Shown one piece after another: positions 21,241-33,014 of a stretch of DNA of 64,000 bases (position 1 is its first letter; each line of letters starts with the position of its first letter). The stretch is from NCBI GenBank assembly GCA_949987705.1, contig OX465281.1, forward strand, positions 221,683,978-221,747,977. The letters run 5' to 3'. The notes beneath the pieces are model-generated. The model was given only the letters and a program-made list of their open reading frames with translations. It searched no databases and was not told where the DNA came from. The stretch comes from Thereva unica. Taxonomy: Eukaryota; Arthropoda; Insecta; Diptera; Therevidae. The position numbers and the translations under genes were made by a program.

Positions 21241-22190
21241 TCCCAGTAGGACCGGTAAGCAGCTTACAGAAGTACTGAAATCAGCACTTACTGGTAAGGG
21301 GTAGGACTTACCACTCCCTTTTACAGAAGTGCTTACTTTTACACACGATGTCATAGGGGGTAAGGCCTTACTATGGTACTTACCTTAGAGTACTTATAGA
21401 ACTGCTCATCTGTAAGGGGTATAGTAAGGCAGCAAATGGAACATTGCGAAAAGAGATATTCATGGGCGCCTGTGGATATGTGATCCGGTGTCGAAATGCT
21501 TTTATTTTTTTCTTCATCTTTTACAAATGCCTTTTTTTTCCAAGCCCGAGAGTGGCTTCACTTAAGCAGTCCCCCAACTAAATTCTCCACTTCTCCAAAG
21601 CTGCTTGTCCTCCGTATCGAATGAGAGCCGCGCTATTTAGTATGCTAACGTCGCATTTTATGTCGACGAATATAATTGCCCGTTTTCTTTCTTTCTATAA
21701 AATTTATGAAAGCTCCAGGAAAGCTCCCTTGAGTCATCGGGCAGACTCCCACTTGTTTGGGTATAATTCTGGACTACCCCTTACCATCTGCCTTCTCTTG
21801 TAATGGGGTTTGTAAGGGCTCATCTAGCACCAAGAAAATAAGGGGCACCCCTTACAAGATGAGTACTTATTTCAGTGCTCCATCGGTAAGGCCTACCTAG
21901 AATTCCTACTGGGTATAATTCTGGACTACACCTTACCATCTGCCTTCTCTTGTAATGGGGTTTGTAAGGGCTCATCTAGCCCCAAGAAAATAAGGGGTAC
22001 CCCTTACCAGATGAGTACTTATTTCAGTGCTCCATCGGTAAGGCCTTCTTAGAATTCCTACTGGGTGCCTTCTCTTGTAATGGGGTTTGTAAGGGCTCAT
22101 CTAGCACCAAGAAAATAAGGGGCACCCCTTACCAGATGAGTACTTATTTCAGTGCTCCATCGGTAAGGCCTTCCTAGAATTCCTACTGGG
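21241..22190. mobile_element. DNA element with tandem 152/125-bp subterminal units
   Basis: It splits the RNase H domain of the LOA-type element. Ends CCCAGTAGGA and TCCTACTGGG are inverted. The right part has nearly three tandem units sharing GCCTTCTCTTGTAATGGGG (starts 21790, 21942, 22067; spacings 152 and 125 bp), each ending near TAGAATTCCTACTGGG, so the terminus itself has been duplicated. GTAAGG/CCTTAC motifs recur in both orientations. There is no coding frame and no clear duplication of the target. Confidence 0.7.
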
Positions 22191-22654
22191 AAGGTAGTTC
22201 TAGAGCTGTTTGTGCAAGAGCGCAGGGCTTTCAGAGCCGCCTGACTATCTGAGAAGATGTAGACAGTCCGCTTCCTATCGCCTTGCTGTTGATTTGCAGA
22301 ACAGGAAGAAGACTTCAATTCCAAGCTCTGGGGAAAATACTCCTCCTCCCACCCGACTCTCGAGCTTAGAGCCATCAGTAAAGAAGTTTATGGCATCCTG
22401 AAAACTGGAGGGTATACATATTTCTCCATCCACGGCGTGAAGGGATCTGCACTTCTTAATTGCTCGTGAAGCGAATCTCGGGTACACAGAAGTCGGTTTT
22501 TGTGGGGATAGATAGTAACAGAGTTCAGCACCGTCGTGCGCCCATGATTCCGGTTCAAAAACCAGATTCTTTTATACTAAGGACTGCGATGGTTGGGTTT
22601 TCCCTTGCCACAAGGGGGGATTGGGGGGGTTTTTAAGGTGGGGTTTTATACCTC

Positions 22655-23100
22655 CTTTTTTTGTGGTAAGATGAAGCTTAGGAGTCACCCTTTGTACCAC
22701 TAGTCCGTCATGTCTTACAAGTCATGGTGCAGTGTACAGTAGTAAGATTGATCTGAAGGAAAGATGAAATAGGATAGGTCTGGAGGGTGCATGAGTAGAT
22801 GTCGATGAACCTTGCGTTTGAACTCTGAGATGTTATATGAGCTCGGAAACACTGGCTGCGGAAGAGAATTCCACAATCGAGTTGTTCTATTTATAAACTA
22901 CTAAACCGTAATGTGCGTGAAGGGGAGGGTTGTAGGGTGAAGGGGTGAGCCGAGTTGGCTAGTCTTGTGTTGCGGGAAAAAAATTGCCGTGTAGGCAGGA
23001 GGTTTTTGATTTCAGTGGAGCAGTCGCTATGATAATAGCGGTAAAACTTGCTGAGCGCTGCTGCCATTCCTACGGTGGCTTAAAGAATCGATGCAAAGGG
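22655..23100 (-). mobile_element. CR1-like LINE 3' end (copy C)
   Basis: On the minus strand it matches the 3' end of the copy at 48790-50465: the SHRRN..LS region (about 23070), RTTRLWN-like residues (about 22890) and the 3'-UTR GACGGACTAGTGGTACAAAG, ending in an A-rich tail near 22655. It is strongly 5' truncated. It lies between the RT and RNase H parts of the LOA-type element. Confidence 0.75.
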
Positions 23101-24084
23101 TGCTATCGCTTGTTAAGAGAACCAGTTCCGCTTTTACTGGGTTCACGCTGAGTCCGCGGGTGGCAGTCCAGTTTGGTAGGGGTTCTAACGACATCACAGA
23201 GGACTTGAGAAAATTTTCCATTTCTGATGATAACAATGTCATCCGTGTACGCCAGGATGCCCCTCTGCCTCGATGCGTCGTAACAACTGGTTCATAGCTG
23301 CGACCCATAAGAGTGGGGAAAGTACTCCTCCTTGCCTCTATTGGAGTGCCTCTATTTACGTCCTTTCGGACCGAGCTGTCGCCCAAAATCGAACTCACCA
23401 TCCAGCCAGTAAGCACACTTCGCTCAATCCTCCGACTAGAGCTGCTGTTCGACATTGCACTCTATACGAAAAAATAGATTGTCGATAGTACAAAGGAGCT
23501 TTCCCTAAGCCTCGTCTATCAAATTAAAAAAGAGACACCAACAATGCCTCAAACCCATGTTCTGTCAAGGCCACGGTAATGGCGTCCGGCAATACATTGT
23601 TAAACGCTCCCTCTTTGTCAAGAAATGCTACTAATGTATACTCCTTGGCTTCGAGGGATTTTTCAACAGATGAGACCAATGAGTGAAGAGTAGTATCAGT
23701 AGATTTGCCCTTTTATAGGCTTGTTGTGCGTCAGAGAGTTCCGAGATTAGTATGGTCTGACTCAGATGTATTTCGATTAGACTTTCTAGAGTCTTGAATA
23801 GAAAGGATGATAGACTGATTGGCTTCAAGTCTTTGGGTGTTGCGTGGGAGGCTTTTCCTGCCTTAGGTATAAAAACCACTCTGACCTCTTTCCAACTAAA
23901 GCTTTTGGTCAAGTTTAGCCGTCGTGAGCCCGTATGTGCTCCCAAGCGGCCATTGTTCGCCCGTTGTAAGACCATCTTTTATTTTTAATCGGGTTATTGT
24001 ATAATTTGGGCATAATAACATAGGTAATCTACCTAAAAGAAATGTCTGACATGTTAAGAGCGCTTATAAATGGAACGCCAAAAT

Positions 24085-24220
24085 ACCTAAAGCCGCCCAT
24101 GGGTATACCACAATTCTCAATTTTATCATTCGTTATTTTCCCAATTTTTCTACATGACTTTCTTTCAATCCCCTCTAACCCACTTCACAGCTTTGATGAT
24201 GGATTTTGGTGGTGATTTTT
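24085..24220 (+). pseudogene. CR1-like RT fragment (GIPQ to FDDG)
   Basis: The plus strand reads MGIPQFSILSFVIFPIFLHD, then FLSIPSNPLHSFDDG. These correspond to AGVPQGSILSPALFLIFIND and LLS.PSNPLHCFADD of the 48790-50465 copy. FADD is reduced to FDDG by deletion. No other part of this copy is recognised nearby. Confidence 0.65.
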
Positions 24221-26039
24221 TTTTATGTCCAAATTGCACATTATAAAAATCAGATGACGAAATAGAATTAAATCAGCGCAATATACGTTCATGGACAATG
24301 CATAGGATTATTCAGCGTAGATAACGTCATCTACATTATAAAAAAATTCAATATGTTTTCGGTAGGTACCAAAAAGAGTTTTTTTGCAAGCAAATTTCGA
24401 AGAAATATTATTTTTACGAATTCTCAATATTGCCAAAAAAATCAATTCTGATAAAATCGATAAGAAAGCCATTTCCTATCGTTTTTTCCAACAAGAGGAC
24501 ATTACTTTAAAATATCAATGTTTTTTTTTTCATATAACAAGAGATAACGTAAGGCGCCTTATTTTTCTTCATAATTATAATTGTATAACTAATATTTACA
24601 GAAATGTGCAATTTAGAAAACCGCCAACGAGTTTTGTGAAAATATTTAACTAGTGACAAGATACTCCACAGCCCTCCACCGATTGTTGAGTCGAAATAAC
24701 TCTTGTACGCGATACCCGGGCGTTATCAAAAATTATGTTCGAGTTCAGTTTACTTAAGGTAAGATAACCAAACTTCTGATAACGAATGAATGTGTGTTTT
24801 TTTTTAGAATAGAGTTTCAAGGTGAAAAGTACTTTGTGGCGCGCCAAAAAATAAAAAAAAGGATTTTTAATGAAATATTTTTTATCGATTTATTTTTTTA
24901 TCGGAACATCGAAAATGAACAAATTTCCACTTCCGTATAAAGAAGTTCGAAAAACTTTGCTTAATCAAAACTCAAGATGGTAACAAGCGTTTTGGGTATC
25001 AGTTTTTCATGTTGTGTGTATTATAAGATAAAAGTGGTTGGTGTGAAGACAAGAGGTATTTGGGGATTATATTTTATATCGAAAAAGCGTGTATGATTTA
25101 ATCCATAAATTTGTCTTGTTTTGATGAAACGGTAGAACATTCATTACCGTAGTAGTATTTCAAGACATATCGAATAATGTTTAAAGGAAGAAGTTGAAAG
25201 GTGGTATTAAGTCATGATATGAACAGAGAACTTTTTTTGCAGAAATGTAGAGCTAATATTATAGAGCTGATCTCCCAGATTTATAATAAAAACTAATAAA
25301 AACAATTAAATTACAAAACGCTATAATAGTGCCTCAGTCTCATTGTCAGCTGTAGTAGGGGAGCAACCTCTTTCTTAACCCTGCCCTACAGCTGCTTCGC
25401 CTTCGGAGAATGTCATCCTCCAACAGGATGTCAACATCCCAATCGCGACAGGTCGTAAGGCACGTTGCAAAAGAGGTAAGAATGGTCGTATCTGCCAAGC
25501 CACCATTGGCAATAGTGTTTCCTAGAGTTCATCGATCGGTGTTCCAATGACTGAGACGAGCCGGTGGATGGTACCTCGGACACGAAATTTGCAGTGACAA
25601 AGTCGACTTATATGCCGAGCTCACCAGCAAACCTATTTGCCTCTTATAATGGGTGGTCCACCGGCCATAGAAGTTACAGATCCTCTTGAGCCTTGCATGC
25701 ATATGGTTACGGTACCGAGACCTTCAAATATCTTCATCTCAAGATTCTCTCCCCAAACTAAGACTGAATATTTAAGGAATCAATCTATAGTCGCAAGAAC
25801 TGTTCACTGCAGAAGAGTCAGCAAGGCTTCCAAGACTGTTGTTATTTTTTCTGCACCGCCTGTTACTGCCGAGATACTCTTAGATCCTGGTTTCTGGCCT
25901 GCTGGTGCCCTTACCAAGCTTTTGTTCCACGTACCCGTAATCGAGCTCATCATGCAAATGCTTCTACTCCGAGAGTTCTACAGATATAAAAAAAACTTGA
26001 AACGCTTTTCCTCTACTACCTGAACCAGGTCAAAAACTT
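24221..26039. other. Unassigned stretch
   Basis: No gene recognised. 25340-26039 is less AT-rich and may be the decayed 5' region of the LINE beginning at 26040, but I could align no motif. The 128-codon plus frame at 25637-26023 has no recognised domain. Confidence 0.4.
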
Positions 26040-26682
26040 AAGACATCCTTCAGGCATCGATGGCTAGTGGTCTTGATGCCATAGCATTGCCTCAAACCTC
26101 GCTCCTAGGTGTTCTCAATGCTGAACTTTTCGATTCGTTCTACCAAGTCTTTCGGAGGGACACTAAAACTATTTGAATCAATAATCTTTTCTGCAATCGT
26201 GCCTATCTGCGAGAGACTGGTCTCAACGAATCAACATGGTTTTCTCCCAGCCCGTTCCACTAGCACCAATCTTCTTGAGTTCATTCTGTCGAGGGCTTCG
26301 TTTCCAGTTGTCAAACTTATTGTGTTTACACTTATTTTTAGTAAAGCATATGCCAAGCTCTCCCACTTCATTATAATTCTGAAATTAAGAATCTTAGTCT
26401 TTCCTCAAGCCCTTTTAGTATGATTACAGTTTCACCTGTCAGGACCTACCAAGTTCTTTTTCGTGGATCCAAATCAGCAACCATTGAAGCGTCATCCGGT
26501 GTCGCTCAAGGAAGTCATCTTGGTCCTCTTCTCGTTATTATATGATGACATTGTTCCCTTGCTAAGACACTGTAGAATCTTGACTTACGATGATGACATA
26601 TAATTGTACCGTCACATTAGGAGTATCGAAGATTGCAAACTTTTTCAAGTTGACCTTGACACCTTTTACTCTTGGTGTCTTT
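26040..26682 (+). mobile_element. CR1/Jockey-group LINE RT fragment
   Basis: Plus-strand pieces: HPSGIDG (26050), FESIIFSAIVPICERLVSTN (26175-26235), QHGFLPARSTSTNLLEF (26238-26285), LIFSKAYAKLSHFIIILKLR (26330-26390), GVAQGSHLGPLL (about 26500-26535) and LTYDDDI (26580). The order is that of an RT. Two catalytic motifs are damaged: SKAYDK reads SKAYAK, and YADD reads YDDD. An RTE 3' end cuts it at about 26683. Confidence 0.8.
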
Positions 26683-26800
26683 TTTTTTCTTTGATCCGTT
26701 ATCTGGCAGTCCGAGCGGGACGTGCCCGCAACGGATATGCTGCAGTCGGTCCAGGGCGGATCCCTGCGGAACTCCGCATTATGTTTTGTACACCGTCGGT
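26683..26800 (-). mobile_element. RTE-type LINE 3' end
   Basis: Minus strand: ATCCGTTGCGGGCACGTCCC and GATCAAAGAAAAAAAAAGA match 34440-34490 (IRCG.VPLG...NGSKKKK) near the end of the RTE-like copy at 33330-34510. It abuts the CR1/Jockey RT directly, its tail at the 26683 side, as in a 5'-truncated insertion. The right limit is uncertain. Confidence 0.65.
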
Positions 26801-28589
26801 CTATTATCCAATTCATATTGAAGTGGCCTTCCTATTTTCCTTATTAGGTAAAATAACAAATGACAGTGCAGGAAGGAAGTGTTTGTCCGACTATCCAACC
26901 GAGCCCAACACAATCCGCCGGCACTGGTCCTGACTGTTCTGAGGCTGACCTTGCTATTTCACACTCTCCCCCAACCCCATGCCAGGAGGACCGCCACACA
27001 TAATTATATTCCCTCGGCGTACGGGTGATCTCGTTGGTGGCATTTGCCTCAATTCGCTGGCGCTGATTTTCGATATTTCACAAGAGCCAGGATATCCTGA
27101 ATCGTTATCATTAAAAAAATTACTCTGTACGATAGTCATTGAACAATTAGACCATCTGAGTCATACTTTTTGTCGTATTAGAAAATTTTTAGGAGCTATG
27201 TTATTTATTGAGAGTAGGTACATAAATTATTACCTATAATCAGCAATCAAAGTAGATAAAAACAAATAAAATCAAATTTTCCCACCCATAAAATCCCATT
27301 TGAACTTTCATTATGATCATGCAAACCGCACAACGTACTCTCGCATCCGCAGCCAACATAAACAGAAATTAGAATGAATTTCTGAAAAGGGATAAAAAAC
27401 GAAAGCATCGAGATAAATTATAAACACTATACGCATTTGATTGAAGCCGGCACTTGTAAGCAAGACATCTTAAGACTTGTTAACAGTCTGGTCTCAATCA
27501 GAGATTTTTCATCGCCCTTCGAGAGCCTGGGGGGCGGCCCTGATTTAATTATGCTCCAAAGTCAAGATGTAAATCGTCACATAAAAAAGCCGATTTCAAC
27601 TCTTGGGTTTAACGGGTTGGGGACTCCGGGTTATTTATACCCACTTGACTTGTAAAGCGTTCTTGATTTCCCCTGCTCTGCGCTATTCGGACGTTCTCTG
27701 GAAAAAGAAACAAACCGCAGTGTTCTGTTGCACAATGTTGGTTCTAATGAGTTAATCTTGAAATTTGGACGTCTTCATACAATGGGGACATGTCATCTCT
27801 GTTAAAGACTCGGCAGATGTCGTGATCTTGAAGATGTTTTGGAAATTGATAGTGGTTAGTTATAACAACAACAACGATACCAAATTGAGAAAAAAAAAGT
27901 CTGATTCAAAAGAGTTTTTGCGGGTATCACTACTCTCTTTGAAAGTTTGGACTACTATTGAAACTGTTAAACTACCTTCCGATCTGTCGAACTCTGGCTG
28001 ACAATCTTGCGTGCATAAAAAATTCATTATGAAAAGATATCATGCATAACCAGGCATTTCCTGTCGTGTTTTTAACCAGACTAAAGTTTTATCCGAGTTC
28101 GATTAATTTATGATTGAAGGAATTTATCAGGGCACGTATGAATTTAAATTAATGCTATGTGGAGATATGTGTGATGAGTGATCGACACGTGTGAACGAAT
28201 CAATGAAGTGAGCCGTGAATTACATATGGAACGTTGCTGCACGAACGGGCTATAAATAGGATCAGACGACAATGTGTCTGGGTAAATTACAAAGTGCAAT
28301 GTTTGTTTATGAATGTGTAGGATGATAAGATTCTAGACTACCTGATGCAGAAAGGAATGCAGTTTTGTGAATTGTGTTGTGGATTTGCGCTGTTGCCTTG
28401 ACTTAGATGTTTTTATAAGATTGTGGACAAAGAGATTTCATTTAGAGGTCTGCTAAACGTAAACAAGAATTTTGTTTGGAAAACAATAAAGAAAAACAGA
28501 AAACCAGAATAAAAGCGGCCACACGACTCAAGATTTAGTTTTTTCAATATGAGTAAACATAGTTTAGTTAATTTATTCTTTTAAAAGTA
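26801..28589. other. Unassigned stretch with a TATA-like box
   Basis: No gene recognised. CTATAAATAGG at 28249-28259 (plus) is a good TATA-box match, but no transcript can be proposed downstream. Open frames at 26979-27239 and 27437-27655 have no motif. Confidence 0.35.
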
Positions 28590-29350
28590 TATGCACCCAC
28601 AACTGGGGCGCATAACGAACAAACCCCCTACAGGCATGAAATTCTAAATTATTCCGCTATAGAGGAATGCATATCTCTGTTACAGATATGGATGTATTCC
28701 TAATCGACCATTCCAAACATAAGTGTCGTTTTACAACGCAGTCCTCCAACTAAGCTCTAACCACGCCTGGTGCTGCTTGACCTATGCAATCGAAAAGAGA
28801 ACCGGTATACTGAGTATGCTAATGGAACCCTTTATGCTTATCAAGAAAGTAGCCCTTTTCCTTCATCCTATACAATTTTTTAAATTCGACTCCCTTTAGT
28901 CTAAAAAAGTGTGAGGGTGCCATGCTTCGTTTCGACTCTTTCGTGTATCTTCAGCTCATACGTGCCTATAGCGGACAGTATTTGGAAAAGTAGAAATTCA
29001 GGCGTACCGTGTCTGTTGTGGGTGCCATACAGCCGTTTGTACACTGTGCATGCCTAGTACAGACCCATAACGGACAAATCTCATTTTTATTTGGACATAC
29101 CATGCCTGTTTCATGCTAAAAGTGAGCGAGTCTTAGTTTTGTTCAGGCGTCCCATGCTTGTTTCGGGTGCCATGCAGGCGTTTCGACGTTATGGGTGCCT
29201 GTTGCAGTCTAAGAACGGGTCAGTCTTCTTTATACTCAGGAGGTCCTCAATGATCGATCATCAGTGGAAAAGGGGGAATAATAGTAAGTATATTCAAACA
29301 TGCATGTGGCCGCAACTATGTTGCCCTAATGGAAGGGCGATCATAACCTT
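28590..29350. mobile_element. Degenerate foldback element, second copy
   Basis: 28595-28700 aligns by eye with 7690-7860: GCGCATAACGAACAAAC versus ACGCATAGCGAACAAAC, then CATGAAATTCTAAA versus CACGAAAATCTAAA, then an ATGCA..TCTC..ACAG..AT segment. The right half holds repeats of GGTGCCATGCA.GCGTTT (about 28915, 29018, 29158). There is no coding frame. Boundaries are approximate. Confidence 0.5.
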
Positions 29351-29539
29351 GTTGCGGTAGCCACTGGTAACTATTTTATCCTATGAGAGAGGAAAGGCTA
29401 ATATGATCGAGGTAGTCTCTTCTAAGTAAGGTTGGTGTGGGGCTAATAGCTTCACCCAGACAAAACAAATATTACGGAACCAGAGTCCATTACCAGTTCT
29501 CGGTTGTAGAGCCGTTAAAGCAGAAGATCTTTGAACTTT

Positions 29540-30530
29540 TGAACTTTTTTTCTTTCTCGCAGTGGCTTTCTCATGACCTCTATAATGGTCAAATCAAACT
29601 TCTCAGAGACAGTGATGGAAAGATTATCTGCATGTGCGATGATATCTAAACCATATTCGTGTAGTTTGGTCAAAAGTTCATCCACAATCAGTTCGATACA
29701 GCTTCATTGTCAAGAAATCCATTTAAGTCAGTTTTTTGCTATCACTAGGTGGTGTCTGTCTGTTGATTTATGGTTCTTTAAAATATCTACATCGATCGTG
29801 CCAGAAACCTGCCGCGCCAGACCCCGTTTATTCACATCTAACGCGCCGTATCGGACGACAGACACTAGTTATATTTTTGGTGAAATCCGATTCTCTAGTC
29901 ATACTTCGCGGCAGACACCCACAGACATGAACCACGTAGACAAAATATTCTTTCCGTGAATACTGCTCGGGTACGGCCCGTCTGTGCGGTCGTGTCACGT
30001 ATCAGAATATTATTTTTTCTGGCGTGGCGAGTGTCTGGCACGCTCGATGTCTGCAGATATGAACGGACCTTTACCCTTTGAGTAAGCGAACGGAGACCTA
30101 TGCAAGAGAGGGCTCCGGCTTGCAGCTAATATGAAGCTCCAGCAGCCTTTTCATCGTTATCAAAAGAAAAGGTCTATACGCTCCAGGCAGCTCCATGTGC
30201 CCGATGCCCCAGTTAAGGGAGTTTAAAACCATTAGGAAATTCCTCCAAATTGTTGGAATGTACCCCTAATTAAAGCAGGCACTAAAGAGACAGACTAGGT
30301 TGTGGAGAATCAGATGGAGGCACCTCTAAAGGAATGCCGGGAAAATTTCATCTACTCCGAGGGTTTTGTAGGGTTGAAGAGAGGCCATTGCCCGTTTAAC
30401 CTTGTCCGAATCGAAGATGTTCCCAGAAAGCTTGCAGAAGCAAAGAAGTTTTCGCTGGATACTCTCCAGTTTTCTACAGTTTCGAGTAAGTAAGTCCTCT
30501 AACTTTGAAATCAATTGTCAAAGGAGCCTA
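29540..30530 (-). mobile_element. R1/LOA-type LINE RT, interrupted by a MITE
   Basis: Minus strand, N to C: SDKVKRAMASLQPYKTLGVD (30430-30370; the V..A...F.P.K.PG.D motif), GYIPTIWRN (about 30245), YRPFLLITMKRLLELHIS (30170-30120; RPI.LT.FLLKT.ERL), and after the interruption LIVDELLTKLHEYGLDII, then AHADNLSI (AYADD reads AHADN). Stops and frameshifts throughout. The interrupting inverted-repeat element occupies about 29783-30060. Confidence 0.7.
29783..30060. mobile_element. Diverged MITE inside an RT
   Basis: ACATCGATCGTGCCAGAAAC and GTGTCTGGCACGCTCGATGT are imperfect inverted repeats, extended inward by CCGCGCCAGA / TCTGGCGTGG. The pair encloses about 200 bp of non-coding DNA. The exact ends and target duplication are unresolved. 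Confidence 0.6.
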
Positions 30531-31989
30531 CTGGAAAACCTCTTTATTGGCATGCTCCTCGTTTGCCACATAGGGCCAACACGGTACATGGGGCATGCCA
30601 TGGCACACACTGTTCTATTTGTTTGTAAAAAGGTTTCGTAAAATAAAAATATAATAAGGCAAAAAAATCGTATACCATAGTTCGTGTACAAAAACCTTTG
30701 TTCTACTTTGTATAACGATAGAAAGTCCATTAATAGTCCAACTTTTACCAACATACCTCTAATGAATGTCATAATTATTTTATTTCACCCACCAATAATT
30801 TCCCAGACATAAAGATATTTCTAAATTGCAGTTTTGTGCCTCCAACAGACGAAACCACACATATTATTAATACCCCATAAATAACAACTTCATTTCTTAA
30901 ATGGTCGTTCCCATTCGACTTCAATAAACATACCACAAAAAAAAAACCATTAAAGAAAAACCTAAAATAATTTCAAGTCATCAATCACCGGTCTTTAAGA
31001 GGAAATCCATTGAAATTTTGCAATGCACAAGAAAACTAAAAAATTTACAATCATTCATCGCGGCCGAATTTGGCTAAGCCCGCCATATTCAGCCACCATC
31101 AATCCAGGAGGTCTTGAAGTGCACACCGTCTGCACGTGAATGCACTAAAAATGCATTTTCACTGACGCCGCCAATTAGATTTCCATCAAGTAATTTGCCG
31201 GAAAGTTGTGATCGGAATTATCGATAACCTGGAAATGCGGGGTTCATGGTTCTTGGGTTATTGTTTACTGACTGATCGCGAGTTTACTGGCGGTTGTTGT
31301 TAGTTTTAATATTTTATGCATTTCCTGGCAATAAAATTTGGAAATTATTAATTTTTATGGCGGTCTATGATAAGAATAATTTTTGTTTTTAATTAACTGC
31401 AGGAGTTGGAGTAAATTTTTATGGGCGTGTGGAGTGAGGCAAATCTAATAAAATGTAAGAGCTTTTGACACATTGTTATAAACAGATTTTTGTCACTTCC
31501 TCTGTATAAACCTATATGGGAATAATCACTTGGATGTCTCTACAAGACCATTGTGAAATAAACCAATTTAAATATCAAAGCAATGCAGTCAGCAATACGC
31601 CTTCTAAAAGTTAGCAACTGTCATGTAAATAAATTGATTATTAGTCATGGGAACAACATGAAAGAAGCTTGTTGATTCCATTACGAAAATATATAGCAGA
31701 TGTCGAGGGCTTTCCCAGAAAAGTATCTCTATCGATGAAATATACTTTTACTTCTCGCAGGTAAAGTATGGAAAATTCCTAAAACACACAGCAGTTGTAC
31801 GCACATTAACCGATTAGTAGATGTGAAATTATCGCCCTTAGCTTATCATGCCTATCTGAAGGGTAGATTTACTGAGACGGTTTTGGGAACTAGGTTGTGG
31901 GAGCTATTGCAAACAATATACCCAATATTTTCAATATATAGAAGGCCGCCTTCGTGTTGAAAAGCTCTCTAAGATCTGGAAATGGCTGG
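30531..31989. other. Non-coding stretch
   Basis: No gene or paired ends recognised. 31055-31260 is more GC-balanced than its flanks and contains no open frame of note. It could be old host sequence. Confidence 0.4.
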
Positions 31990-32310
31990 CTAGTGAACGG
32001 TTCCTAACACGTGATTAGTGAAGCGGTACAGGGACGATGGAGCAGAATTAGCAGTTGGGTACCAGACTGGGTTCTAGAAGTTAATCCAAACAAAACTAAT
32101 CTAATGTTAGTCACTGGAAAAACGAAAATTCCAATGTTCAACCTCCCCAGGTTGGATGAGAAAACCCTTATTCTATCCTCTAGAGTGAAATTTGTGTGTA
32201 TAGTTCTTGACGCTAAGCTTAACTGGAAGTCGAACAACGAGGAAAGGGTAAAGAAACGCGGTATAGCTTTCGCCGCCTGTAAAAAGATTTTCGGCAGTGG
32301 CTGTGATACG
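31990..32310 (+). pseudogene. LOA-type LINE fragment, RT thumb region
   Basis: The plus frame reads RISSWVPDWVLEVNPNKTNL, then VTGKTKIPMFNLPRL, LILSSRVKFVCIVLDAKLNW and IAFAACKKIFG. These match the GL.VNP.KTELVLFTRK, YLG..LD.KL.W and I.......CKK.IG motifs that follow the YADD box. The copy is truncated at both sides; the reading changes at about 32300. Confidence 0.75.
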
Positions 32311-32379
32311 TTTACACAAGCCACTTCAATCCAATCCTACCCAACCAAAACAAGTAAAAATCGCCGATCGGTGATCTAG

Positions 32380-32650
32380 ACTTGTCGTTCTGATACTCGA
32401 TCGCCCGGCCGATATAAAAGGCAGTCTCGCTTGTATGGTGGCCAGCGCTGAACAGGACATATAACATGATAAAGTTGGGAAGATTCCAAAGGACGGCAAA
32501 AATAAGGCGAAAGAGCCATGATAACATGTCCCACGAACACCCTTGATCTGCTCGTCATCCTGCTTCCAAGCAGCATTCGTATAATGTCCTTAGAATAAAG
32601 GACTGTAGTCTGTAGTGAATAAAAGGAGACGTCCTGAAGAATTTGGATCT
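32380..32650 (+). repeat. Possible solo LTR or promoter-like block
   Basis: A strong TATA box (GATATAAAAGGCAG, about 32409) is followed by AATAAA-type signals (about 32592 and 32619) about 200 bp later. This is the spacing of U3-R-U5 in a small LTR. No matching second LTR, primer-binding site or target duplication was found. Confidence 0.25.
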
Positions 32651-33014
32651 ACTGATATTTTAACCAACGGATTGATGACGTAAGAGGACGCAAAGGCAGG
32701 GGTCTATCAAGAAGCCACTCAAAAGTCACCGTCCTTCAACCTCCCAATGCAAATTAGTAACTTTTAAACTGAGGTGTTGGCGATCAATGTTCTCTTTAAT
32801 TTTTTCGCTGACGGCGCGGTACAAAATATATAAGGTGGAAGGTTCTTGCATTTGAAGCCAATTTTTTTTTTTCATAAATATTCTTGAAAATTGATTTCGA
32901 CATTATAGATTTTTCTTTATACGAGTGCGATATCTAGACCTTCGGTATTTCAACATTGGATAACTCTGATATGTTGTGAAACGTCATTGAGAACCATTTT
33001 AGCTATGAGTCAAA

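Larger units (their letters stand above)
20013..23990 (-). mobile_element. LOA-type LINE ORF2, minus strand, multiply interrupted
   Basis: In minus-strand order: RT fingers with VVFIPKAGKASHATPKDLK (about 23850) and ISLSSFLFKTLESLIEIHLS; RT palm remains with VNRGTP (about 23345) and LSVNPVKAELVLLT (about 23120); RNase H with NFFTDGSKLESRVGGG (22390-22340) and IFSDSQAALKAL (about 22270); the RNase H C-terminus with EGNCQTDELARKG (21150); and a Cys/His cluster DFCRSCKSPNEEESVLHL (20290). Three TTAGG-type units at 20013-20028 mark the 3' end. The RNase H domain supports the I/LOA group. Foreign DNA interrupts at 20372-20526, 21241-22190 and 22655-23100. Many stops. Confidence 0.8.

Noticed and set aside
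28249..28259. CTATAAATAGG as a functional promoter
   Set aside because: A good match, but one such box is expected by chance in AT-rich DNA and no downstream gene or initiator context was found.
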